DNA of 52,508 nt from an uncultured Roseobacter sp. (GCF_947491795.1 NZ_CANLKW010000010.1:1-52508), one strand, 5' to 3'; counted from the stretch's first letter, positions 1 to 8,035 are shown. Notes: generated by a model from the sequence alone, not told the origin. A program made the numbers and translations.

Positions 1-1
1 A

Positions 2-76
2 CCCGAACCCGAACCCGAACCCGAACCCGAACCCGAACCCGAACCCGAACCCGAACCCGAACCCGAACCCGAACCC
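2..76 (+). repeat. In-frame hexanucleotide repeat (CCCGAA)12 in ftsY
   Basis: Twelve perfect tandem copies of CCCGAA run from the window edge and end at a final CCC. Read in the ftsY frame they give (Pro-Glu)12. Because the unit is six bases, changes in copy number would lengthen or shorten the acidic tail without shifting the frame. The array starts at the window edge, so the true copy number is unknown. Confidence 0.97.
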
Positions 77-1039
77 GTTGTCCTGCCGCGCAGCCCCGCC
101 CCTGTGGCAGAGGCGCTGGCCGATGAAACGCCGGAAGAACCTGCGCAAAAACCGGGGATGCTGGGCCGGCTGCTGGGGCGCAGCGCGCCAAAAACAGTCG
201 TCCGCCGGGTTTTGGATGATGCAATGCTCGAACAGCTCGAAGAGCTGCTGATCACAGCCGACATGGGCGTGGATACAGCCCTGCGTGTGGTTGCTAATAT
301 GGCCGAGGGAAACCTCGGGCGAAAGCTGTCCGTTCAGGAAATCAAAGAACTGATGGCCGCTGAGATTGCCCGCATTATGGAGCCTGTGGCCCGCCCGCTT
401 CCGATCTATCCCACTACGCCCCAGGTCGTGCTGGTGGTCGGGGTCAATGGTTCTGGAAAAACCACGACGATTGGCAAACTCGCCAGCCAGTTCCGCGCTG
501 CCGGAAAAAATGTTGTTATCGCCGCGGGCGATACTTTTCGGGCCGCAGCCGTGGAACAGCTCCAGGTCTGGGGGGAACGCGCCGGCGTGCCGGTGCTGAC
601 AGCGCCGGAAGGATCTGACCCTGCCAGCCTTGCCTTTGATGCGATGGGCAGGGCGCAGGCCGATGGAGCCGACCTTCTTCTGATCGATACCGCCGGACGT
701 TTGCAGAACCGCAGTGATCTGATGGAAGAACTGGCCAAGATCGTGCGGGTGATCCGCAAAAAAGATGATTCCGCGCCGCATAACACGCTACTGGTCCTCG
801 ATGCCACGACCGGTCAGAACGCCCTGAACCAGGTCAGGGTGTTCCGTGACATCTCTGACGTGTCCGGCCTGGTGATGACCAAGCTGGACGGCACTGCCAA
901 AGGCGGCGTCCTGGTGGCATTGGCGGATAAATTCGGTCTGCCGATCCATGCCATCGGTGTGGGCGAACAGATCGACGATCTTGATGCTTTTGATCCGCAG
1001 GATTTTGCGGATGCGCTGATGGGCGTGCGGCAGGAATGA
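2..1039 (+). CDS. ftsY: Signal recognition particle receptor FtsY (5' end cut off)
   Basis: FtsY is the membrane-associated GTPase that docks SRP-ribosome complexes at the Sec translocon. The NG domain is complete: P-loop GVNGSGKTTTIGKLA, DTFRAAAVEQL, DTAGRL and the TKLDGTAKGG guanine-specificity motif. The frame stays open upstream of the GTG at 104 to the window edge and encodes at least 12 Pro-Glu pairs, so the true start lies outside the window and the GTG at 104 is internal. FtsY commonly has an acidic, variable N-terminal A domain, which the Pro-Glu tract would form. A conserved intergenic repeat begins 23 bases after the stop. Identity is certain; the full length is unknown. Confidence 0.97.
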   Translation, partial: PEPEPEPEPEPEPEPEPEPEPEPEPVVLPRSPAPVAEALADETPEEPAQKPGMLGRLLGRSAPKTVVRRVLDDAMLEQLEELLITADMGVDTALRVVANMAEGNLGRKLSVQEIKELMAAEIARIMEPVARPLPIYPTTPQVVLVVGVNGSGKTTTIGKLASQFRAAGKNVVIAAGDTFRAAAVEQLQVWGERAGVPVLTAPEGSDPASLAFDAMGRAQADGADLLLIDTAGRLQNRSDLMEELAKIVRVIRKKDDSAPHNTLLVLDATTGQNALNQVRVFRDISDVSGLVMTKLDGTAKGGVLVALADKFGLPIHAIGVGEQIDDLDAFDPQDFADALMGVRQE

Positions 1040-1062
1040 GGGTGTCTGCACCTGCGCGGCCC

Positions 1063-1110
1063 TTCTTCTGGCCGGAAATATCCCCGGGGGTCCGGGGGAG
1101 GATCCCCCCG
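1063..1110 (+). repeat. Intergenic repeat element, copy 1
   Basis: The 24 bases at 1063-1086 read TTCTTCTGGC-CGG-AAATATCCCCG. They match 50007-50030 at 21 of 24 positions, and the three differences are adjacent. A G/C-rich inverted stretch follows (GGGGG and CCCCCC runs up to 1110) that could fold into a hairpin. Both copies sit just after a stop codon. From memory, similar elements are frequent after genes in roseobacter genomes; I could not check this. Confidence 0.7.
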
Positions 1111-1121
1111 GTTTTCCGTCC

Positions 1122-2024
1122 TTGACCGAATGGCTGATCTCCATCGAGGGCACACCGACCGGACACCAGGTTGCACTGGTCCTGGCACTGATCGCCGCTT
1201 TTTTGCACGCCGTCTTCGGCGCGCTTCAGAAAGGCCGCTATGATCCCTGGCTGACGCGCGGCGCGATTGATTTCTCCTATATGATGATGGCCGCGCCCTT
1301 TGCGCTTTTTGTCGTGCCCTGGCCCGAGCCGCATATGTGGCCCATCTTTGCGGCCGTCTGGGCTATCCATGTTATTTATAAACTGCTCCAGGCCTGGGCC
1401 TATACCAAGGGTGCCTATACGGTGGTGTACCCCGTCGTGCGCGGCACGGGTCCGCTCTTCACGGTTATCGGGGCCTATGTGATCTTTGGCGAAACGTTTA
1501 CCGGTTTTCAGTGGCTGGGGGTTGCGGTGCTGCTGGCCGGTATTTTCGGGCTGGCTGTCTACAATATGATCTTTCTGGAAGCAGAACGTGACACGCTGAG
1601 GGCCGCCCTGGGTCTGGCCTTCCTCACCGGTCTTTTTGTGGCTCTTTACACAACTTACGACGCCTATGGCATCCGGGCCACAGCCAACCCGTTCACGTTT
1701 CTGGCCTGGTTTTTCATGATCGACGGCTTCCTGATGCCGATCATCGCCGGTCGCCGCTGGCTGCGCATGCCGGACAGGCCTGCGCCGGGGCCGCTGATGA
1801 TGCGGGGTGTCTTCGGTGGTCTGGTGGCCTTTTGCAGCTTTGGCGCTGTGATGATGGCCACGCGGCTCGACAAAGTCGGCGAGGCGGCCGTCCTGCGCGA
1901 AACTTCAACGATCTTTGCCGCTGTGATTGGCTGGGTTTTTCTGAAAGAAACGGTCGGGCCGCGCCGTATTGCACTCATGGCATTGATTGCGCTGGGGGCT
2001 GTGATAGTGGAGATGGGCGGTTGA
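1122..2024 (+). CDS. EamA/DMT-family inner-membrane transporter
   Basis: This 300-residue, strongly hydrophobic protein has about ten predicted membrane helices in two five-helix halves, the usual size and layout of the drug/metabolite transporter superfamily. The second half ends with the typical LRETSTIFAAVIGWVFLKE stretch seen in EamA repeats. The substrate cannot be read from the sequence. The frame has no ATG near its beginning; TTG at 1122 is the best start, with no clear Shine-Dalgarno, and the repeat element ends about 12 bases upstream. It lies between ftsY and yciB on the same strand, 2 bases from yciB, so the last two are probably co-transcribed. Confidence 0.85.
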   Translation: MTEWLISIEGTPTGHQVALVLALIAAFLHAVFGALQKGRYDPWLTRGAIDFSYMMMAAPFALFVVPWPEPHMWPIFAAVWAIHVIYKLLQAWAYTKGAYTVVYPVVRGTGPLFTVIGAYVIFGETFTGFQWLGVAVLLAGIFGLAVYNMIFLEAERDTLRAALGLAFLTGLFVALYTTYDAYGIRATANPFTFLAWFFMIDGFLMPIIAGRRWLRMPDRPAPGPLMMRGVFGGLVAFCSFGAVMMATRLDKVGEAAVLRETSTIFAAVIGWVFLKETVGPRRIALMALIALGAVIVEMGG

Positions 2025-2026
2025 TA

Positions 2027-2650
2027 ATGCAGGAACACAAAGTGGCAAAACCAGTAAACCCGATTGTGAAACAGGTTCTCGAACTGGGGCCTACTGTACT
2101 GTTTTTTCTGATCTACCTGCGTATCCGCGATGATGTTTTCACCTTCAACGACACTGAATACACCGGCTTTATTGTGGCGGCACTGGTCTTTGTCCCCATT
2201 CTGCTGGTGGCGATGGCGATCCTCTGGAAGCTGACCGGCGAGCTCAGCCGGATGCAGGTTTTCACTGCCTTCATGGTGATCTTTTTCGGCGGGCTTACGG
2301 CCTGGTTCAATGACGAGCGGTTCTTCAAGATGAAGACAACGATCGTCTATGGAATGTTCTCCGCCTTGCTGGGCATCGGGCTTTTGCGGGGACAGTCCTG
2401 GCTGGCCTATGTTATGAAAGATATGATGCCGCTGGAGGACGCGGGCTGGATGATCCTGACACGCCGTCTCTGCGCGGTTTTTGCGCTTCTGGCGGTGGCA
2501 AACGAGGTCGTCTGGCGCACCATGTCCACCGATGCCTGGGTCAAAATCGAGACCTTTGCCTTTCCCGCGGCACTGATGGTGTTTCTGGTCTGGCAGACGA
2601 TGGCGCTGCAGGATTATCTGATCGAGGAAGAACCCGGCGACGAGACCTGA
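2027..2650 (+). CDS. yciB: Inner-membrane septation protein YciB/IspZ
   Basis: This protein has 207 residues and about five membrane segments. Family hallmarks are the N-terminal KQVLELGPTVLFFLIYLRI segment, FNDERFFKMKTTIVYG, and NEVVWRTMSTDAWV. YciB-family proteins are inner-membrane proteins linked to cell division and envelope maintenance; the exact biochemical role is unsettled. The ATG at 2027 is chosen because homologous sequence begins there and it follows the upstream stop by 2 bases; the frame is open further upstream only as a shadow of the transporter. The last 37 bases overlap the end of the convergent Popeye-like gene. Confidence 0.9.
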   Translation: MQEHKVAKPVNPIVKQVLELGPTVLFFLIYLRIRDDVFTFNDTEYTGFIVAALVFVPILLVAMAILWKLTGELSRMQVFTAFMVIFFGGLTAWFNDERFFKMKTTIVYGMFSALLGIGLLRGQSWLAYVMKDMMPLEDAGWMILTRRLCAVFALLAVANEVVWRTMSTDAWVKIETFAFPAALMVFLVWQTMALQDYLIEEEPGDET

Positions 2651-3372
2651 CCGCGTCGCACGCCGGACAGGGCCTCTACCATCGGGGTGGGTATCTGCTG
2701 AACAGGCACTGCATCCTTGCCCATCGAGCGGGCAACCTTGCTGGCCAGATCGACGGATATCGCCGCCTCAAGCGCCAGTTTGAACCGTGAATTCCGCGCG
2801 CATTTCCGGCGCAGATCATCAAAACGCCATTCCAGAACCTCGCAGCCTTCTTCCAGCCAGGTCGAGGCAGAGCTGGGCCTGCCGATCAGAAAGGCGATTT
2901 CCCCGATGAAAATCTTAGGCGGCAGGACAAAAGCCTGATCGCCTTTGCGTGCAAGCGTTGAGCCGCTGATGATAAAGTACAGCTTGTCACCGGCGTCTCC
3001 TTCGGCGGTGATCTGCATGTCCTCGGTGACGTTATAGCGCCTCGCCAGTTTCATCAGTGCACGGAAATCCCCGGGTGGCAGGCGCGGAAAGTCAAAGTAG
3101 ATATCTGCATGAGCCGCCGGAATCGCGAGCCGCGAATTCCGTGCGATCAGACTGGTCAGGCCGCCCACATTCGCGAGACCAATAAGCATGCTGACATAGA
3201 TGGCCGGCCAGAGCGGGTTGTCGGCAACTGTCGAATAGTAAATCAGGTAAACACCGGTGCCTGCGAGGATCAGCAGCCGCAGAACGATCTGGTTGGTTAT
3301 GGCCAGACCGGCGATGTAAAACGCGCCGGCAAGATAAACCAGATATTCCGGAGAAAGCGCAGCCTCAAACAT
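2614..3372 (-). CDS. Membrane protein with cyclic-nucleotide-binding / Popeye-like domain
   Basis: 252 residues. Three hydrophobic segments fill roughly residues 8-75. A cytosolic cyclic-nucleotide-binding-like fold follows at about residues 95-200, with ITAEGDAGDKLYFIISG (the usual G-D-x-x-x-x-YFIxxG signature) and IGEIAFLIGRPSSAST. The second stretch corresponds to the phosphate-binding cassette, but the canonical GE-x-A-LL-x-x-x-RAA is altered to GEIAFLIGRPSSA. Three helices followed by a cNMP-like domain is the architecture of Popeye-domain proteins. There is no DNA-binding helix-turn-helix, so it is not a CRP-type regulator. It probably senses a nucleotide or small ligand at the membrane. 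Its tail overlaps yciB by 37 bases. It lies 108 bases downstream of the GST gene on the same strand. Confidence 0.7.
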   Translation of the reverse strand: MFEAALSPEYLVYLAGAFYIAGLAITNQIVLRLLILAGTGVYLIYYSTVADNPLWPAIYVSMLIGLANVGGLTSLIARNSRLAIPAAHADIYFDFPRLPPGDFRALMKLARRYNVTEDMQITAEGDAGDKLYFIISGSTLARKGDQAFVLPPKIFIGEIAFLIGRPSSASTWLEEGCEVLEWRFDDLRRKCARNSRFKLALEAAISVDLASKVARSMGKDAVPVQQIPTPMVEALSGVRRGQVSSPGSSSIR

Positions 3373-3480
3373 ACAAACCCGTCAGTCTTATTCGTCAACA
3401 CGAGAGACCTTTGGACAAAAACCGCTGTGATGCAAAGAAAATCGAGACGCCAGGTATTATTAATGGGTCTGCGGTTCCGA

Positions 3481-4185
3481 TCAGTCGCGCCGGAACAGTT
3501 TATCCTGTGCGGCATTGTCTTTGCGGAAATCTGCCCGCTTTTCTGCATAGAGCGCGCGACCGGCTTGTACACCGGGTCTGGCAGATACGGTTTCCAGCCA
3601 GCGTGCCATGTTAGGCTTGTCCTCCAGCGTCTGCTGCTGGCCTTCCCACAGGGAGGCCCATCCCCAGATCGCCATATCGGCAATGGAGTAGAAATCCCCC
3701 GCGACAAATTCGTTTTCGGCCAGCCGGCGGTCGAGAACACCATAGAGCCGCCCGGTTTCGGAGCGGTAGCGATCCTTGGCATAGGGCAGGTCGTTGGGCG
3801 GATCCATCGCAGGCGCATATTTCAGAAAGTGATGCGCCTGGCCCGCCATGGGGCCAAGCCCGCCCATCTGCCACATCAGCCATTCGGTAACAGCGATTTT
3901 TTCGCGTGGTGTGCTGCCGCCAAAGCTGCCGGTCTTTTCAGCAAGGTACTGCAGGATTGCACCGGACTCGAAAACCGACACCGGCGTGCCGCCCGGGCCG
4001 TCGTGATCGATGATTGCTGGCATACGATTGTTAGGCGCGATTTTCAGAAAGTCCGGAGCAAACTGATCGCCCGCGCCGATGTTAATCAGGTGGGTCTGAT
4101 AAGCGAGACCCATCTCCTCCAGCGCAATGGATATCTTCCAGCCGTTTGGAGTGGGCCAGAAATACAGATCAATAGGCGTGCTCAT
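3481..4185 (-). CDS. yfcG: Glutathione S-transferase, YfcG-type disulfide-bond oxidoreductase
   Basis: This 234-residue protein has an N-terminal thioredoxin-like domain beginning IDLYFWPTPNGWKISIALEE and a helical C-terminal domain. TPNG matches the active-site Thr/Asn region of E. coli YfcG (Nu class), which reduces disulfides using glutathione rather than acting as a classic transferase. Further family marks are APNNRMPAIIDHDG, FESGAILQYLAEKTG (the glutathione gamma-glutamyl site) and YSIADMAIWGW. The start codon lies inside the end of the upstream hydrolase gene (17-base overlap, different frame), implying a two-gene operon. The in vivo substrate is not known from sequence. Confidence 0.88.
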   Translation of the reverse strand: MSTPIDLYFWPTPNGWKISIALEEMGLAYQTHLINIGAGDQFAPDFLKIAPNNRMPAIIDHDGPGGTPVSVFESGAILQYLAEKTGSFGGSTPREKIAVTEWLMWQMGGLGPMAGQAHHFLKYAPAMDPPNDLPYAKDRYRSETGRLYGVLDRRLAENEFVAGDFYSIADMAIWGWASLWEGQQQTLEDKPNMARWLETVSARPGVQAGRALYAEKRADFRKDNAAQDKLFRRD

Positions 4186-5149
4186 TTTGTTTTTCCTGCG
4201 CTTGTGATCCCGCCATGATGCGGTTTTTCACCAGCAGGGCAAGCCACCGGGCGTGGATAAACTGCTGTGGTGCGGTCACAATACCGCGCAGGCCCGACCA
4301 GCGCGGAGCAGGTGCCATCGGCAGAATTCCTGCGAGGCACCGCGCGCTGAGGCCTGTGCGCTGACGCAGCAACCGGTTGTAAAAGGGCATCACACCCCTG
4401 CGGCGGTAGGTCGACCAGTGACAGACGCGGTGATCCGGCGGGCTGATCCGGACGTTCAGCCGTGACAGGGCGGTCAGCGTGTGCGGGCAGTCGATCTGCA
4501 AAGTTGTGGCGTTCGGCGCGGCAATCCCCTGGCCGATGCTCAGATCCCCGGGAACCGGTGCCGGAACGATGCGCTCGAAAGCCAGGTCAAAAATGTCGTT
4601 TTCCCGGCTGGTGATGTTAAAGACTTCCACCTCGCGCCCGGCAGGGGTGTCCAGCATGGCACTTGCGCGGCTGGCAAAGCTGGCGCCAGCAAGCAGGATC
4701 ATACGGTTGACGGCACCCGGTTTTACGAAGGCCAGCGCGCTCAGGGCGGTCTCTGCGCCCATTGAATGAGCGATGATATGAACAGGGCGGGCCGGGTTGG
4801 CGCGATGCAGTGCCGACAGTATCGCCGCAAGGCTCTCGCCCAGCCGTGCTGCACGCTGGTGGACCCGGCGCAGCGGCCCGCGGGCGTACCAGCCAAAGGC
4901 GATTCCCAGCCCCTCGTCGGGCCGTCCTTCGCCAAAGCCCAGAGCCCCTGGCCAGCTGTCGGCGCGATTACCAAAGATTTTCTTATGCGGGCAGTGCCCG
5001 GGCAGCAAAGGGTCGTATTTATAGCCGTGAACCATCACGATAACCGGCCCCGGTGTCAGGGCCGCGGCGGTCAGTGCGTCTGTGACAGACGCAACACTGT
5101 TGTGCAGCGCAAGCCCGTCGGGCGTTGCGTTGATCCTGAGCAGCGGCAT
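4169..5149 (-). CDS. Alpha/beta-fold hydrolase, function unknown
   Basis: 326 residues. The alpha/beta hydrolase signature is visible: an oxyanion-hole strand VIVMVHGYKYDP and a nucleophile elbow IIAHSMGAETAL. There the first glycine of GxSxG is Ala, a common variant. A conserved TLQIDCPHTLTALSRLNV stretch lies near residue 235, and a histidine after an acidic residue (PPDHRVCHWS) probably completes the triad. There is no signal peptide, so it is probably cytosolic. Substrate and pathway are unknown. It heads the minus-strand pair with the GST gene and is divergent from metZ; the 252 bases between the two hold the metZ leader. Confidence 0.75.
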   Translation of the reverse strand: MPLLRINATPDGLALHNSVASVTDALTAAALTPGPVIVMVHGYKYDPLLPGHCPHKKIFGNRADSWPGALGFGEGRPDEGLGIAFGWYARGPLRRVHQRAARLGESLAAILSALHRANPARPVHIIAHSMGAETALSALAFVKPGAVNRMILLAGASFASRASAMLDTPAGREVEVFNITSRENDIFDLAFERIVPAPVPGDLSIGQGIAAPNATTLQIDCPHTLTALSRLNVRISPPDHRVCHWSTYRRRGVMPFYNRLLRQRTGLSARCLAGILPMAPAPRWSGLRGIVTAPQQFIHARWLALLVKNRIMAGSQAQEKQNEHAY

Positions 5150-5239
5150 GATGTGCCCTCTGTTCTATATGTTGTGGCTGAGGTCTCCCACATACATACG
5201 ACAGCGGAGTGAACAATGTGTTACATGACCGTGACGGTG

Positions 5240-5268
5240 TTGACGCGGCAGTGGCGCTGTTCTATCCG
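5240..5268 (+). promoter_or_regulatory. Possible metZ promoter
   Basis: TTGACG at 5240-5245 is followed after 17 bases by TATCCG at 5263-5268, a fair -35 and a weak -10. A start site 6-7 bases further on would fall at about 5275, right at the first stem of the riboswitch aptamer (5274). That placement is the main argument for it. Confidence 0.35.
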
Positions 5269-5273
5269 TCTGG

Positions 5274-5326
5274 CGTGGCGATTTGTTACCGGATTGCGGG
5301 CCACGTAAAATATTCTGCTAAAAGGT
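5274..5326 (+). promoter_or_regulatory. SAM-II riboswitch aptamer upstream of metZ
   Basis: The stem CGTGGC (5274-5279) pairs perfectly with GCCACG (5300-5305). The loop between reads GATTT-GTT-ACCGGATTGC, close to the SAM-II consensus GAUUU-AACCG-N-AUUGC. The 3' side ends TAAAATATTCT-GCTAAAAGG (5306-5325), matching the conserved GCUAAAAAGG that forms the pseudoknot. SAM-II binds S-adenosylmethionine and controls methionine genes in alphaproteobacteria, which fits metZ directly downstream. The recognition is by eye, not by a covariance model. Confidence 0.85.
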
Positions 5327-5337
5327 CACCGATGAGG

Positions 5338-5374
5338 AACCCCCGTCGCGTTGACCGCGTCAGGGGGTTTTTTT
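5338..5374 (+). terminator. Intrinsic terminator in the metZ leader
   Basis: AACCCCC (5338-5344) pairs with GGGGGTT (5363-5369). An inner CGCG/CGCG stem (5347-5350 with 5356-5359) closes on loop TTGAC. Seven T residues follow (5368-5374). It starts 12 bases after the aptamer and 27 bases separate its end from the metZ start, so it probably acts as the expression platform, ending transcription when SAM is bound. Confidence 0.85.
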
Positions 5375-5401
5375 GTGCCCGGAAGGGCTGGAGAGTAAAG
5401 T

Positions 5402-6583
5402 ATGACCAGGGAACTGAACAAGCGTACCCGTGCCGTTCATGCGGGCACACGCCGCAGCCAGTACGGCGAGGTGTCCGAGGCAATTTTTCTGACACAGGGC
5501 TTTGTCTACGACAGCGCAGAGCAGGCCGAAGAACGGTTTGTCGAAGCCGGACCGGACGAGTTTATCTACGCCCGCTATGGCAATCCTACCGTGGCCATGT
5601 TCGAAGAACGTATTGCCTCCCTGGAAGGTGCAGAGGACGCATTTGCGACAGCCTCCGGAATGGCAGCGGTATCTGGTGCGCTGATGTCGATGCTGAAAGC
5701 GGGCGATCACGTGGTATCGGCCCGGGCGCTTTTCGGTTCGTGCCTTTATGTGCTCGAAGAGGTTTTGACCCGCTACGGTGTCGAGGTCACATTCGTCGAC
5801 GGCACCGACAACGCAGCCTGGGAGGCCGCAATCCGCGACGACACCCGGGTAGTGTTCTTTGAATCGATCTCTAATCCGACGCTGCAGGTCGTGGATATTG
5901 CGGCTGTTTCGGCGCTGGCCCACGCAAGGGGCGCGACCGTTGTTGTCGACAACGTCTTTGCAACGCCTGTATGGTCAGATTCCATCGCGCAGGGCGCTGA
6001 TGTGGTTATCTATTCTGCAACCAAACACATCGACGGCCAGGGCCGTGCTCTGGGCGGTGTGATCATGGGCAGCCGGGAATACATCCGCAAAACAGTTGAG
6101 CCCTACATGAAACACACCGGCGGCTCGATGAGCCCCTTTACCGCCTGGGTGATGCTCAAAGGGCTGGAAACTCTCGATCTTCGGGTGCGCGCGCAGACAG
6201 CCAGTGCAACGGCGATCGCCAATGCCCTTGAAGGACATGAAAAACTGGCGCGCGTGATCTTTCCCGGTCTTGCCAGCCATCCGCAAAACGCGCTTGTCGA
6301 ACGTCAGATGGGACGGGGGGGCACCGTTCTTTCGATTGATCTGACAGGCGGCAAGGATGCGGCTTTCCGGTTTCTCAACGCCATCGAGATCGGCGTGATC
6401 TCGAACAACCTTGGGGATGCGAAAACGATCATGACGCACCCTGCGACGACGACCCACCAGCGTCTGCCTGACGATCAGAAAGCGGCGCTGGGTATCACGC
6501 CCGGGCTGGTGCGCATCAGCGTCGGTATCGAGGACACGCAGGATCTGGTCGAGGATATTCTCGCGGCACTGGCGCAGGCCTGA
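5402..6583 (+). CDS. metZ: O-succinylhomoserine sulfhydrylase MetZ
   Basis: This is a PLP enzyme of the Cys/Met metabolism (trans-sulfuration) family that condenses O-succinylhomoserine with sulfide to give homocysteine, in the cytosol. It has 393 residues, the normal length. Marks are YARYGNPTVAMFEERIASLEG near residue 55, the SGMAAV substrate/cofactor stretch, VDNVFATPVW, and the PLP-binding Lys in YSATKHIDGQGR. The start at 5402 follows GGAGAG. Transcription is probably repressed by SAM through the upstream SAM-II aptamer and terminator. Separating MetZ from cystathionine gamma-synthase or O-acetylhomoserine enzymes rests on overall resemblance and the riboswitch context. Confidence 0.9.
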   Translation: MTRELNKRTRAVHAGTRRSQYGEVSEAIFLTQGFVYDSAEQAEERFVEAGPDEFIYARYGNPTVAMFEERIASLEGAEDAFATASGMAAVSGALMSMLKAGDHVVSARALFGSCLYVLEEVLTRYGVEVTFVDGTDNAAWEAAIRDDTRVVFFESISNPTLQVVDIAAVSALAHARGATVVVDNVFATPVWSDSIAQGADVVIYSATKHIDGQGRALGGVIMGSREYIRKTVEPYMKHTGGSMSPFTAWVMLKGLETLDLRVRAQTASATAIANALEGHEKLARVIFPGLASHPQNALVERQMGRGGTVLSIDLTGGKDAAFRFLNAIEIGVISNNLGDAKTIMTHPATTTHQRLPDDQKAALGITPGLVRISVGIEDTQDLVEDILAALAQA

Positions 6584-6753
6584 GCGCTGCAAGATCGCCG
6601 GAAATGACGCAGATCGGGAATTTTTCCCCTTGCCAGCCTTGCGGCGCACAAAGTGATCCTGTGACGCCGCAATGACGTATAAGTGAGTATGATTGGCAAG
6701 CGGGGCGTGACGCCCTAACTATATGCTACGACGTTGTCACAAGGGACATAGCG

Positions 6754-7857
6754 ATGAATATCCACACACCCGTACTTGACGCCACACCAGACCGGGACGA
6801 GGCCGAGGCCGCACTTGATGTGCTGCGTAAATGGGCCAAAGGGGCCAGCAGCACCGAGATCCTCGAGCTTGATCCATCTGTCGCGAAACTGGTGCCCGGC
6901 TCAGATTCTGTGGAGTATCCTGCTTTTTCCCGTGACTACCCGGAGGAATTCGCGGTTGACGAGGGCTACAAGTCAACGCTGCCTGACCTGCAGAATGGCC
7001 CGTCCAGCCTGATCCGCGGTGCAAGACAGCAAATCCAGCACGTCGGCATTTCTAATTTCCGGTTGCCGATCCGCTTTCATACCCGCGACGCAGGCGATCT
7101 GACGCTTGAGGCGTCGGTCACCGGCACAGTCAGCCTGGAGGCGGATAAAAAGGGCATCAACATGTCCCGCATTATGCGCAGCTTTTACAAGCATGCCGAA
7201 GAGACTTTCAGCTTTGAGGTTATCGAGGCAGCGCTGGACGACTACATCACGGATCTGGAGAGCTTTGACGCCCGCATTCAGATGCGGTTCAGCTTTCCGA
7301 TGAAAGTGGAAAGCCTGCGCTCGGGCCTTTCCGGCTACCAGTATTATGACATCGCGCTGGAACTGGTCGAGCAGGAGGGTGTGCGCAAGAAGATTATGCA
7401 CCTCGACTATGTCTATTCTTCAACCTGTCCGTGCTCTCTTGAGCTGTCCGAGCATGCGCGCGCCACAAGGGGCCAGCTTGCAACCCCGCATTCTCAGCGA
7501 TCTGTTGCCAGGGTCTCGGTCGAGATCGACACCAATGCAGGCTGTCTGTGGTTTGAGGATCTGATCGATGCCTGCCGCCGGGCCGTGCCCACCGAAACGC
7601 AGGTCATGGTCAAACGAGAGGACGAGCAGGCCTTTGCTGAACTGAACGCGGCCAACCCGATTTTTGTCGAGGACGCGGCGCGCCTGTTTTGCGAACAGCT
7701 GCAGTCAGACGTACGCGTCGGAGATTTCCGCGTGGTCGCAAGCCATCAGGAAAGTCTGCATAGCCACGATGCTGTCAGCGTGCTGGTCGAGGGGGAGACT
7801 TTCGCCAGCGAGAGCATTGATCCCAAGCTCTTCAACACGCTTTTCCACGTCGGCTGA
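6754..7857 (+). CDS. folE2: GTP cyclohydrolase FolE2 (type IB)
   Basis: FolE2 converts GTP to 7,8-dihydroneopterin triphosphate, the first step of folate (and queuosine-type) synthesis. The 367 residues show family marks: QHVGISNFRLPI, the catalytic-cysteine segment SSTCPCSLELSEHAR near residue 225, and WFEDLIDACR with its conserved acidic residues. FolE2 replaces FolE in many bacteria and is less zinc-dependent. The ATG at 6754 follows GGGACATAGCG. The gene stands alone between the metZ end and a terminator; folB and folP are in the same window at 20.5-22.5 kb, but folE2 is not in their operon. I saw no convincing Zur-type operator in the 170-base upstream gap. Confidence 0.93.
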   Translation: MNIHTPVLDATPDRDEAEAALDVLRKWAKGASSTEILELDPSVAKLVPGSDSVEYPAFSRDYPEEFAVDEGYKSTLPDLQNGPSSLIRGARQQIQHVGISNFRLPIRFHTRDAGDLTLEASVTGTVSLEADKKGINMSRIMRSFYKHAEETFSFEVIEAALDDYITDLESFDARIQMRFSFPMKVESLRSGLSGYQYYDIALELVEQEGVRKKIMHLDYVYSSTCPCSLELSEHARATRGQLATPHSQRSVARVSVEIDTNAGCLWFEDLIDACRRAVPTETQVMVKREDEQAFAELNAANPIFVEDAARLFCEQLQSDVRVGDFRVVASHQESLHSHDAVSVLVEGETFASESIDPKLFNTLFHVG

Positions 7858-7885
7858 ACCCCGGTTACTTATGCATTGAATGCAG

Positions 7886-7911
7886 GGCGCGTCCAAACGG
7901 GCGCGCCTTTT
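7886..7911 (+). terminator. Terminator after folE2
   Basis: GGCGCG (7886-7891) pairs with CGCGCC (7902-7907). The 10-base loop is TCCAAACGGG. TTTT follows immediately (7908-7911), with further T-rich sequence to 7922. Confidence 0.75.
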
Positions 7912-7924
7912 AACTTATTTTTAA
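7910..7924 (+). promoter_or_regulatory. CtrA-type box TTAA-N7-TTAA ahead of the DUF1127 gene
   Basis: TTAA (7910-7913), seven bases, TTAA (7921-7924), followed by C. This exactly fits the classical alphaproteobacterial CtrA consensus and lies 112 bases before the DUF1127 start. It overlaps the terminator T-tract, so an AT-rich coincidence is possible. Confidence 0.35.
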
Positions 7925-8035
7925 CGCCGCACTGCGGCATTGGCCTGGCGGCTATGCACAGATGGCAATTCTAATCCGGAGGGTGCCGCATATATACAGG
8001 CGGTAACACAACACCTGAAAGGTAAGAGGTTCACC

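Noticed and set aside
5209..5862. 217-residue open frame starting upstream of metZ
   Set aside because: It runs through the riboswitch and terminator and then out of frame through metZ.
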